Part shown: positions 1-7,490 of the stretch, one piece after another
How the letters are laid out: each line of letters begins with the position of its first letter
Position numbering within the stretch: position 1 is the first letter of the stretch
Assembly (NCBI GenBank): GCA_040220855.1
Contig: JAVJVZ010000008.1
Location: 100,256 to 164,255, forward strand
Origin: JACKNG01 sp040220855
Lineage (GTDB): Bacteria > Pseudomonadota > Gammaproteobacteria > Ga0077536
Direction of reading: 5' to 3'
Length of the DNA: 64,000 nt
The notes under the pieces: generated by a model
Seen by the model: the letters and a program-made list of their open reading frames with translations, nothing else
Databases searched by the model: none
What the model was told of the DNA's origin: nothing
Program-made: the position numbers and the translations under genes

Positions 1-1139
1 GGCGTCAACGGCGCCTTGTTGGTGGTCGCGACGCGCAGCTGCACGTCGCCACGCTCCCACGTGTAAGCATTGGGTAGCTCGACGGCGCCGAGGAAGGGCA
101 TCACGAAACCCCAGTAGACGCCGGTGGTGCCGACACCGTTGTCGGCGACGCCGCGGTTGCGCAGCGCGAGCAGCTTGCCTTCCTTGCTCGCGGCGATCTC
201 GAGGTCGTTGATCTGATCGCGTTCCTGGCCGACGTTCATCAGGCTCTCGTAGCGCGACTCGACCCAGCGCACCGGGCGCTTGAGCGTGCGCGCGGCGTGC
301 GCGATGGCAAGGTTCTCGCGGTAGAACGGTGCCTTCACGCCGAAGCCGCCACCCTGGTCGCGCGGCGCCACCACGCGCACCTGCTCGGCCGGGATGTCGA
401 GCAGGTCGGACAACGCGAGGCGGTCGATGTGCGGGCGCTGGGTGGTGATCCAGGCGGTCAGGCCGTCGCTGTCGTTCCAGTCGCACAGCACGCCGCGCGG
501 TTCCATTGGCGTGATGCCGGTACGGTGGCAGCGGAAGCGCTGGCTCACGACGACGTCGGCGCGTTGGAAGATTTCCTCCACCGCGGCGGCATTGGCCGCC
601 TGCTCTTCCGGCGTCTCGCCGCCGGTCAGCGTCATCGCGAAGATTTCGTTGCTGCCGTCTTCCTCGTGCACGAGCGGCGAGCCCTCGCCGAGCGCCTGCT
701 CGGGGTCGAGCACCACCGGCAGTTCTTCGTAGTCGACGTAGACGCACTCGGCGGCATCGACCGCGACATACTTGTCGCGCGCGATGACCAGCGCGACCGG
801 TTCGCCGTGGAACTTGACCTTGTCCACCGCGAGCGGCCAGAAGGTCGGGTAACGCGCGGGCAGGTTCGGCGTGACGACCGGCTGCGGCATCGACTTCACG
901 TGCGCCTTCATCTCCTCGCCGGTGTACACCGCTACCACGCCTGCCATGGCGCGCGCCTCGCTGGTGTCGATGCCAGTGATGCGCGCATGCGCATACTCGC
1001 TGCGCACGAACACCGCGTGCAGCATGCCGGGCAGCACGATGTCGGCGAGGTAGCGACCCTGGCCGGTGACCAGGCGCAGGTCTTCCTTGCGCGCGAGGCG
1101 CGCACCGAGCCAGTCGGCACTGTTCTCCACGCTGCTCAT
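1..1139 (-). CDS. Molybdenum hydroxylase, large (Mo-cofactor) subunit, CoxL/XDH family, 3' end outside window
   Basis: Catalytic molybdopterin subunit of a xanthine dehydrogenase/CO dehydrogenase-type hydroxylase. About 379 codons are visible, and the frame is still open at the left edge. It starts at ATG 1139, overlapping the stop of the 2Fe-2S subunit by 4 bp (ATGA), so translation is probably coupled. The N-terminal a/b hammerhead domain covers about residues 20-145. The Mo-binding domain begins around residue 165 with the glycine-rich motif GGGFGVK at 263-269. The active-site loop that separates form I CoxL (AYxCSFR) from other family members lies outside the window, so the substrate (CO, an aldehyde or a purine/N-heterocycle) cannot be named. 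The gene order FAD, Fe-S, Mo subunit is shared by form I cox operons and by several N-heterocycle hydroxylases. Confidence 0.9.
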   Translation of the reverse strand, partial: MSSVENSADWLGARLARKEDLRLVTGQGRYLADIVLPGMLHAVFVRSEYAHARITGIDTSEARAMAGVVAVYTGEEMKAHVKSMPQPVVTPNLPARYPTFWPLAVDKVKFHGEPVALVIARDKYVAVDAAECVYVDYEELPVVLDPEQALGEGSPLVHEEDGSNEIFAMTLTGGETPEEQAANAAAVEEIFQRADVVVSQRFRCHRTGITPMEPRGVLCDWNDSDGLTAWITTQRPHIDRLALSDLLDIPAEQVRVVAPRDQGGGFGVKAPFYRENLAIAHAARTLKRPVRWVESRYESLMNVGQERDQINDLEIAASKEGKLLALRNRGVADNGVGTTGVYWGFVMPFLGAVELPNAYTWERGDVQLRVATTNKAPLT

Positions 1140-1627
1140 GCGCTCACCCCGCTGGCGCCTTCGCGCATCTCGCGTGCCGCCTCGCGCACTGCGCGCACGA
1201 TGTGCACGTAGCCGGTGCAGCGGCACAGGTTGCCGACCAGCCCCTCGCGAATCTCCTCGTCGCTGGGATCGGGATGGCGGGCGAGGAAGTCGCTCATGTT
1301 CATCAGGATGCCCGGCGTACAGAAGCCGCACTGCAGGCCATGATGGTTGCTGAAGGCGCGCTGCAGGGGCGTGAGGCCGTCGGCGCCGGCAAGACCTTCG
1401 ACGGTGGTGACGGCGTGGCCGTCGGCCTGCACCGCGAGCATCAGGCAGCTCTTCACCGCCTCGCCATCGAGGTGCACGGTGCAGGCACCGCACACGCCTT
1501 CGTAGGTGCAGCCCACGTGGGTGCCGGTCAGCGCGAGCTTCTCGCGCAGGAAATCGACGAGCAGCATGCGCTCGGGCACGCTCTCCTCGTAGTCGGTGCC
1601 GTTGACGGTGACGGTGATCGTCTTCAA
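1136..1627 (-). CDS. Molybdenum hydroxylase, 2Fe-2S subunit (CoxS family)
   Basis: Small iron-sulfur subunit (163 aa) that passes electrons from the Mo centre to the FAD subunit. The plant-ferredoxin-type cluster uses Cys40, Cys46, Cys49 and Cys61 (motif CTYEGVCGAC). The C-terminal helical-bundle cluster uses Cys100, Cys103, Cys135 and Cys137 (CGFC and CRC). All eight ligands are present and the length is typical of the family. It is the middle gene of a three-gene operon, 60 bp after the FAD subunit and overlapping the large subunit by 4 bp. Confidence 0.95.
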   Translation of the reverse strand: MKTITVTVNGTDYEESVPERMLLVDFLREKLALTGTHVGCTYEGVCGACTVHLDGEAVKSCLMLAVQADGHAVTTVEGLAGADGLTPLQRAFSNHHGLQCGFCTPGILMNMSDFLARHPDPSDEEIREGLVGNLCRCTGYVHIVRAVREAAREMREGASGVSA

Positions 1628-1687
1628 CTTCGTCCCTCCCGTGGGCCGGTGGCAGGTGCGTCGCTCAGGGCGACGGCCGGTCGTTTG

Positions 1688-2569
1688 TTATGCTGCGCGT
1701 GCGCGTTCGAACGCCGTGCGCGTGACCGCGGCGCCCAGACTGCGAATGAGCTGGCGACGGTAGTCGGCATCGGCCGACTGGTCGCTGTGCGTCTCGACGC
1801 TGTCGGCGATGGCATCCATCGCGGCCGCGATGCTCGCAGCGTCGCCGGCCGTGCCGGTCAATGCCGCTTCACCGGCCGGCGCACGCTGGCAGCCGCCGGC
1901 GAGACCGGACAGCGCCACGCGCGCCGCGGCGCAGTTGCCATCGCCGTTCAGCGTGACCAGCACGCACACGCCGACCACCGGCAGCGCGTCGCGCACGAGG
2001 CCCCACTTGCGGTACGCGCTGCCGCTCTGTGCCGCCAGCCGTGACCAGCGCACGTCGAGCAGGATCTCGTCTTCGCGCCGCGCGGTCTCCAGCGGACCGA
2101 GGAAGAAGTCGTCGGCAGCGACCTCGCGGCTGCTGCCGTCGGCGCCGGCGAGGGCGAGGGTACCGCCGAGCGCCAGCACGACCGCCGGCATGCACGACGC
2201 TACGTAGTTCCAGCACACGCTGCCGCCGATGGTGCCGCGATTGCGCACCTGGCGGTCGCCGACGTGGCTCGCGGCGTCGCGCAGCGCGGCCAGCGCGCCG
2301 TCCAGCGAGGGGTCGTTCGCGATCTCGACGTAGCGCGTCAGCGCACCGATCCGCAGGCCTTCGCCGGCACGCGTGATGCCGCGGAGTTCGCCCAGGTCCT
2401 GCAGGTCGACGATACATCGCGGTCGCAACATGCGCGACTTGATCGCCTGCATCGCGCTCTGCCCCCCGGCAAGAAAGACCGCCTCGCCTTCCTCGTAACG
2501 TTCCAGCGCGGCAAGCGCCTCGGCGACCGTGCTCGGCCGCAGGTAATCCTCGATGGGCGACGGAAACAT
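1688..2569 (-). CDS. Molybdenum hydroxylase, FAD-binding subunit (CoxM family)
   Basis: Medium flavoprotein subunit (293 aa) of the same hydroxylase. The two FAD pyrophosphate-binding motifs of the family are visible: AGGQS near residue 35 and RNRGTIGGS near residue 115. The C-terminal CO dehydrogenase flavoprotein domain follows. ATG 2569 is preceded by a strong GGGGGAG ribosome site. First gene of the operon, divergent from the SMP-30-like gene. A TACAAT -10-like box on the minus strand at 2654-2659 may drive it, though no clear -35 is seen. Confidence 0.92.
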   Translation of the reverse strand: MFPSPIEDYLRPSTVAEALAALERYEEGEAVFLAGGQSAMQAIKSRMLRPRCIVDLQDLGELRGITRAGEGLRIGALTRYVEIANDPSLDGALAALRDAASHVGDRQVRNRGTIGGSVCWNYVASCMPAVVLALGGTLALAGADGSSREVAADDFFLGPLETARREDEILLDVRWSRLAAQSGSAYRKWGLVRDALPVVGVCVLVTLNGDGNCAAARVALSGLAGGCQRAPAGEAALTGTAGDAASIAAAMDAIADSVETHSDQSADADYRRQLIRSLGAAVTRTAFERARAA

Positions 2570-2801
2570 GTTTCTCCCCCTGTGCGTCGCGGCTGTGCCT
2601 CTCCCCCGGTCGGACTGCCAAGCGCGCTGTGACGTCTGGTGCAGTCCGCGCCGATTGTAGCACCGGCCCCATGGCGGTCCATTGTGGCCAACGGCTTGCG
2701 CGCGGACGGCTCGCGCGTCTCTAATGGAGAAGGTCGCACAGGGCCCGCAGCGGCACCGCGCGAGTGGCGCAGTGAATCACCGGCAGCTTACGGGGGGAAG
2801 C
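2570..2801. promoter_or_regulatory. Divergent intergenic region between the Mo-hydroxylase operon and the SMP-30-like gene
   Basis: A 232-bp gap between divergent genes. It holds the ribosome site of the FAD subunit, a TACAAT-like -10 box (minus strand, 2654-2659), and the GGGGGG-AAG ribosome site of the plus-strand gene at 2792-2800. No convincing operator palindrome was found. Confidence 0.4.
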
Positions 2802-3716
2802 GTGAACTACACCATCGAATGCGTCGTCGACGCCGGCAACCATCTCGGCGAAGGACCGGTGTGGGACGTCGAGGAAGGAGTGCTCTACTGGGTCGACGGC
2901 ACCGGCCGGCGCGTCGGCAATCCGGCAATCTGGCGGCTCGATCCGCGCACCGGCGAGACCCGCAACTGGAGCCTCGATCACGACGTCGGCGCGATGGCGC
3001 TGCGCCGTGGCGGCAACGCGGTGCTGGCGCTCGACGACGGCTTCTACTTCTTCGATTTCGACAGCGGGGCGCTCGAACTCATCCACGCCATCGAGCCGGA
3101 GCAGCCGCGCAGCCGCCTCAACGACGGCAAGGTCGACCGCCGCGGACGCTTCTTCGCCGGCGGCATGGACGACAAGGAGGAGCTGACCATCTGCGGCTTG
3201 TGGCGGCTCGATCCGGACCTGTCGGTGCACCGCGTGGACGAAGGCATCATCTGCTCGAACGGACCCTGCTGGAGCCCCGACGACCGCACGTTCTACTTCG
3301 CCGACACCTTCCAGCAGGTGATGTGGGCCTACGATTACGACCTCGACACCGGCACGGTGGCCAATCGTCGCGAGTTTGCGAGCACGCGGGAGGACGCCGG
3401 CTTCTTCGACGGCAGCACCGTCGATGCCGAGGGTTGCGTGTGGAACGCGCTGGTCATCGGCGGCGAACTCATTCGCTATACGCCGGACGGCGAGGTCGAG
3501 CGGCGCATCGGCATGCCGGTAAAGAACATCACGAGCATCAATTTCGGCGGCGAGAACCTCGACGAGATCTACGTCACCTCGATGGCACGCGTCAGCCACC
3601 CGGCCACGCACGCGCACTTCGCGCGCCAGGTGCGCCCGCAGTTCGGCGCCGGCAGCCTGTTCCGTATCCGTGGGCTGGGTATTCGCGGCGTGCCCGAACC
3701 GCGCTTCGGGGGGTAG
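2802..3716 (+). CDS. SMP-30/gluconolactonase/LRE-family protein
   Basis: Six-bladed beta-propeller metal-dependent lactonase family (305 aa), which commonly hydrolyses sugar lactones. Family metal-site landmarks are present: the N-terminal Glu in LGEGPVWD, the Asn in SRLNDGKVDRRGRF, the Asn in CSNGPCWSPD and the Asp in FDGSTVDAEG. I chose GTG 2802 because a GGGGGG ribosome site lies just upstream and because residues before it look non-coding (Arg/Ala/Ser-rich). The reading frame remains open back to 2682. Substrate is unknown. Divergent from the Mo hydroxylase, so a shared catabolic role is possible but only inferred. Confidence 0.9.
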   Translation: MNYTIECVVDAGNHLGEGPVWDVEEGVLYWVDGTGRRVGNPAIWRLDPRTGETRNWSLDHDVGAMALRRGGNAVLALDDGFYFFDFDSGALELIHAIEPEQPRSRLNDGKVDRRGRFFAGGMDDKEELTICGLWRLDPDLSVHRVDEGIICSNGPCWSPDDRTFYFADTFQQVMWAYDYDLDTGTVANRREFASTREDAGFFDGSTVDAEGCVWNALVIGGELIRYTPDGEVERRIGMPVKNITSINFGGENLDEIYVTSMARVSHPATHAHFARQVRPQFGAGSLFRIRGLGIRGVPEPRFGG

Positions 3717-3737
3717 GGATAAGCGGCGGCTGGCCGC

Positions 3738-4760
3738 CTACGCGCTGGCTGCACGGACCGCGGCGACCAGCGCGTCGACGTCCTCGGACGTGGTATCGAA
3801 GCTGGTCAGCCAGCGCGCGATGCCGCGCTCGGCGTCCCACACGTGGAACTCGAAACGCTCGGCAAGCGGCGTGATGGCCGCGGCCGGCAGGCGCGGGAAG
3901 AGCATGTTGACCTCGACCGGCACGGCAAAGCGAATCACCCCGTCGAGACCGGCGGCGGCGCGCCGGGCCATCGTGTTGGCGTGGGTAGCGAGTTCGCGCC
4001 ACAGTTCGTCTTCGAGGTAGGCGCTGAACTGCGCGGCGAGGAAGCGCATCTTGGAGGCGAGCTGGGTCGACTGCTTGCGTGTCCAGGCGGCCGCGGCGCC
4101 GAGACGCGGGTCGAAGAACACCACCGCCTCGGCCCCGAGCAGGCCGTTCTTGGTGCCGCCGAACGACAGTACGTCGACGCCACAGCCGGGGCCGAGCGCG
4201 GCGAGTGACAGCCCGAGCGCGGCGGCGGCGTTGGCGAAGCGCGCGCCGTCGACGTGCACCCACCAGCCGTGCTCGTGGGCGAATGTGCAGAGCTCGCGCA
4301 GCTCGTCCGGCGTGTAGAGCGTGCCCCATTCGGTCGGCTGGGTCAGCGACAGTACCCGTGGCGGCGCGTGATGCACGCCGCGGCCCGGTGCCGTCCACGG
4401 TGCCAGCGCGGCCGGCGTGAGCTTGCCCTGGTGGCTCGGTACCGGAATCAGCTTGCCGCCGAGGAAGTGCTCCGGCGCGGCGCACTCGTCGTTCCAGATA
4501 TGTGCGCAGTCGGTGCACAGCACCGCTTCGTGGCGCTGCGTGAGGGCGCCGAGCGCGACGACGTTGGCGCCGGTGCCGCCGAAACAGAACAGCACCTCGG
4601 CGTCGCAATCGAAGGCGCTGCGAACGGCCGCGATGGCGTCGGCAGTCCACGGGTCGTTGCCGTAGGCGAGGGCGTGGCCGCGGTTGGCGGCGGCGATCGC
4701 CTCGAGCACGCGCGGGTGCACGCCGGAGGCGTTGTCGCTGGCGAAGCCGCGCTGGGGCAT
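3738..4760 (-). CDS. ltaE: Low-specificity L-threonine aldolase
   Basis: PLP enzyme (340 aa) of the aromatic amino acid beta-eliminating lyase/threonine aldolase family. It cleaves L-threonine or L-allo-threonine to glycine and acetaldehyde in the cytoplasm. Family landmarks: SDNASGVHP near the N-terminus, the Asp-Arg of HVDGARFANA contacting PLP, and the Schiff-base lysine in SFGGTKNG. ATG 4760 matches where homologues begin; the frame stays open upstream to 5015 but that extension is Arg/Ala-rich shadow sequence. Convergent with the SMP-30-like gene, leaving 21 bp. Confidence 0.9.
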   Translation of the reverse strand: MPQRGFASDNASGVHPRVLEAIAAANRGHALAYGNDPWTADAIAAVRSAFDCDAEVLFCFGGTGANVVALGALTQRHEAVLCTDCAHIWNDECAAPEHFLGGKLIPVPSHQGKLTPAALAPWTAPGRGVHHAPPRVLSLTQPTEWGTLYTPDELRELCTFAHEHGWWVHVDGARFANAAAALGLSLAALGPGCGVDVLSFGGTKNGLLGAEAVVFFDPRLGAAAAWTRKQSTQLASKMRFLAAQFSAYLEDELWRELATHANTMARRAAAGLDGVIRFAVPVEVNMLFPRLPAAAITPLAERFEFHVWDAERGIARWLTSFDTTSEDVDALVAAVRAASA

Positions 4761-4785
4761 ATCGAGGGCGCCGTCCGCTGACGTC

Positions 4786-5220
4786 TCAGCGCGGCGCCGG
4801 CGTACGGCGCAGCGGTGGCGGTGTCGAGGGCGGGTGGTCGAGGCCGCGCGCGCTGAAGCCCCCGCCGGTATCACCCAGTGCACCGGCCGCGTTGCGTGGT
4901 GGTGTCGGGTACGTGCCGGCGCGCTCCTCGCGCTGTGACGGGCGCGGGTGCAGCCGGTCACCCGCGCCGGTCTCGCCGCCATGCCCGTGCGTCGCCCCGC
5001 GCGCGCGAGAGACATGCTCCTGCGGCCAGCCCGTGCCGCTGCGAATGCCGTAGCCGCGGTGCTCGGGGGGAGCGGGGCGGGTGTCGCCGCGGGTGCGCGA
5101 GGCCTCGGCCGCCGCCGCTGCGCTCGCCGCCGCGGTGGCGTCGCCGACCGTGTCGTCGGCGCCGCCGGTCAGCGTGGTCGCCGCGAGGGCGAGGACGAGC
5201 AGCGGGGCGCGGGCTGTCAT
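4786..5220 (-). CDS. Putative small secreted protein of unknown function
   Basis: A 144-aa frame beginning with a clear signal-peptide-like segment (MTARAPLLVLALAATTLTGGA), followed by a low-complexity Ala/Thr/Arg/Pro-rich tail with no recognisable domain. It begins 13 bp after the stop of the PP2C-FGE gene and ends 25 bp before the threonine aldolase start, filling what would otherwise be a 470-bp gap. The frame stays open upstream inside the PP2C-FGE gene, so the open reading is not strong evidence by itself. The ribosome site is weak (GGGGCG). Real expression is plausible but unproven. Confidence 0.5.
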   Translation of the reverse strand: MTARAPLLVLALAATTLTGGADDTVGDATAAASAAAAAEASRTRGDTRPAPPEHRGYGIRSGTGWPQEHVSRARGATHGHGGETGAGDRLHPRPSQREERAGTYPTPPRNAAGALGDTGGGFSARGLDHPPSTPPPLRRTPAPR

Positions 5221-5233
5221 CGCCGCGCCCCGT

Positions 5234-7156
5234 TCACGGCAGCCGCGCGACGCGGAAGCCGGTCTGGTCGTTGCCCTTGTCGGGACGGAAGCGGTCGCGG
5301 GCGGCGCTGCGCAACTCGTCCGGGCCGTTGCCGAAGCCACCGCCACGCAGCACGCGCATGCTGCAGTCACCGCCCTCGAATACGCTGCCGTCGGTGGGTG
5401 CGCCCTCGTAGTTGCGGTGATAGCAGTCGTAGACCCATTCCTGCACGTTGCCGGAAGTGTCGTAGAGTCCGAAGGCGTTGGCATCGAAGCGACCGAGCGC
5501 CGTCGGTCGGCGCGGATCGAGCCCGGTATCACAGGCCACGCAATGGGCGTTGCCGCTGCCGAGCCTGCGGCCCCACCAGTAGGCGCTCTGGCTGCCGGCA
5601 CGCGCGGCATATTCCCACTGCGCTTCGCTGGGCAGGACGTAGGTCGCGCCGGTCTGATCGGACAGCCACTTGGTGTAGGCGAGCGCATCGTTCCACGCGA
5701 CGTAGTGCATCGGGAAGCGCGCTTCCTCGGTGCCGCCGGGATCGTGCAGGGCGGGCATCTTGCGGCCGGTGGCGCGGGCAAAGCGCTGGTAGTCGGCGAC
5801 GCTGACCTCGTGGACCCCCATGGCGAAAGCGCCGATGCTGACGCGGTGGGTGGGGAACTCGTCCGGATCGTCGGTGGGCAAGGAACCGCCCATCATGAAC
5901 GAGCCCGCCGGCAGCCAGGTCATCAGCGGGCCCTGGCCGCCGCCGCGCAGTGCATCGCGGAACTCCCCTGTGCGCGTCGCAGCCGCCGGTGTCGTGGCGG
6001 GCGGGCGGGCTTCCTCGGTTACCTCTCCCGGCACCAGCGGCTCGTCGTCGAGAGGGGCGACGTCGACGAGCCCGTCAAGGTCATCGAGGCCCTCCTCGCG
6101 CGCGTCGTCGGCATCCGTCCCGGCGGGCATCGTGGAGGACTCCTCGGGAACGAGCACGGGACGGGGCAGGGGCGCGGCGACCTGGCGGCCCTGCCACCAG
6201 TACCAGCCACCGCCGGCGGCGGCCGCGAGCACCAGCAGCGCCATCACCAAGGGCAGTGCGCGGCTGCGGCGCGGTTCGTCCTCGACCGGGAAGGGGCTGC
6301 CCGGTGGCGGGGCAGCGGCGGCGCGCACGGTGACGGCGTCTTCGTCGAAATCGGGAATGCCGCCGCTGCTCGGCGGCGCGGCCGCATCGACGCGCTCGAG
6401 TACGTCGATGACGATGATGGTGGTGTTGTCCTGGCGCGGCGCATCGGCGTCGGTGACCGCCTGCAGCAGCGCATCGACGCAGTTCTTGGCGGTCGGTGCC
6501 TGGTTGGCGATGGCGATGATGTCGTCCGCCGGCAGGGTGTCGAGGCCGTCGCTGGACAGGATCACGCGGTCACCGCCGGTCAACGTGAGCGGCTCGCCCG
6601 GGCAGTCGATTTCGGCGATGTCGTCGCCTGTCAGCGCGCTCATCAACATGTTGCGCGAGAAGCCTGCTTCGGCTTCGACCGGGGTACCCGCGGCCGCCAT
6701 GCGGTCGAGGAAACCGCCGTACGAATGATCGGCGTTCATCTTGCGCAGCGTGTCGTCGCGCAGGAGATAGAGGTGACTGTCGCCGACGCTCACCCAGCGC
6801 AGCTGGTTGCGCTCGATCACGCAGGCGACCAGCGTACACCCCATGCCCTTGAGCGCGGCGGTCTCGGCCACCGTGGCCGTGATCGAGCCGTTGGCCTGCA
6901 GGACGGCGTCGTAGAGCACGCTGGCGAGCTCGGACGACGGGTAGTTCTTCGAGAGGTGGCGGTTGAAGGTCTGTACCGCCATGTTGCTCGCGACGTTGCC
7001 GGCGGCGTGGCCGCCCATGCCGTCGGCGACGATGCACATGGACGCGGAGGTCTCGGCTTCCGAATCGCCGAGATGGGTGATCAGGAAGGCATCTTCCTGG
7101 TAATCCCGTGCCCCGTCGATCTGGGAGCCCGCAATGTCGTAACTCACTGTGGACAC
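5234..7156 (-). CDS. PP2C-family protein phosphatase fused through a transmembrane segment to an FGE/SUMF1-like domain
   Basis: 640 aa. Residues 1-255 form a PP2C (PPM) Ser/Thr phosphatase with the metal-site residues present: ED at 21-22, DGMGGH at 45-50, SDG with Asp203, and DN at 243-244. An acidic/Pro linker precedes one transmembrane helix (about 302-320), a second acidic Pro-rich linker follows, and residues 408-640 form a formylglycine-generating-enzyme-like domain (GSFMMGG, HEVSVADYQRF, LPSEAQWEYAARAG, GNVQEWVYD, RVLRGGGF, GFRVARLP). The catalytic cysteine pair that active FGEs carry just after the RGGS motif is absent, so this domain is more likely a binding or sensing module. The predicted topology puts the phosphatase inside and the FGE-like domain in the periplasm. 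No partner kinase is visible nearby. Confidence 0.9.
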   Translation of the reverse strand: MSTVSYDIAGSQIDGARDYQEDAFLITHLGDSEAETSASMCIVADGMGGHAAGNVASNMAVQTFNRHLSKNYPSSELASVLYDAVLQANGSITATVAETAALKGMGCTLVACVIERNQLRWVSVGDSHLYLLRDDTLRKMNADHSYGGFLDRMAAAGTPVEAEAGFSRNMLMSALTGDDIAEIDCPGEPLTLTGGDRVILSSDGLDTLPADDIIAIANQAPTAKNCVDALLQAVTDADAPRQDNTTIIVIDVLERVDAAAPPSSGGIPDFDEDAVTVRAAAAPPPGSPFPVEDEPRRSRALPLVMALLVLAAAAGGGWYWWQGRQVAAPLPRPVLVPEESSTMPAGTDADDAREEGLDDLDGLVDVAPLDDEPLVPGEVTEEARPPATTPAAATRTGEFRDALRGGGQGPLMTWLPAGSFMMGGSLPTDDPDEFPTHRVSIGAFAMGVHEVSVADYQRFARATGRKMPALHDPGGTEEARFPMHYVAWNDALAYTKWLSDQTGATYVLPSEAQWEYAARAGSQSAYWWGRRLGSGNAHCVACDTGLDPRRPTALGRFDANAFGLYDTSGNVQEWVYDCYHRNYEGAPTDGSVFEGGDCSMRVLRGGGFGNGPDELRSAARDRFRPDKGNDQTGFRVARLP

Positions 7157-7274
7157 GGGCTGGTTCTCGGTATGTTTTGCGCCGCTACTTCGAGCAGATA
7201 CAGCATGTTATCAGCAGCATTGAAGATGCAAAAGAGATTCTGCGCACGGCCCGCAGGGATCGTCCACGCAGTGG

Positions 7275-7281
7275 TTATACT
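7275..7281 (+). promoter_or_regulatory. -10-like box upstream of the SLC13 transporter
   Basis: TTATACT in a TGG-TTATACT context resembles an extended -10 element. It lies about 110 bp before the first possible start codon on the plus strand (7395) and in the 324-bp gap between the PP2C-FGE gene and the transporter. No good -35 is visible. The rest of the gap is unremarkable. Confidence 0.4.
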
Positions 7282-7394
7282 GCAGTCGAGAACGGGCAGG
7301 CGGCGTTCACCCGCACCTGGCCATCGCCCCCGGCGCGCATTGCGCGGCGACGCCGGACAGGCCTGGCGTCGCCAGTATCGATGACGAGGGAACC

Positions 7395-7490
7395 ATGAAT
7401 ACCGCAGAGCGACGCGCAGCACCCGAGGTGGCCGGTGACGGCGCCGTGCCGATGGCACGGCGACCGAGAGGGCCGCGGGTATGCGCTTGA
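7395..7490 (+). CDS. Possible 31-aa leader ORF overlapping the SLC13 start
   Basis: ATG 7395 follows a good ribosome site (GAGGGA) and reads 31 codons to TGA 7488-7490, overlapping the transporter start (ATG 7481) by 10 bp in a different frame. The peptide (starting MNTAERRAAPEVAGDG) has no known similarity. The overlap would allow translational coupling. It may equally be chance. Confidence 0.25.
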   Translation: MNTAERRAAPEVAGDGAVPMARRPRGPRVCA

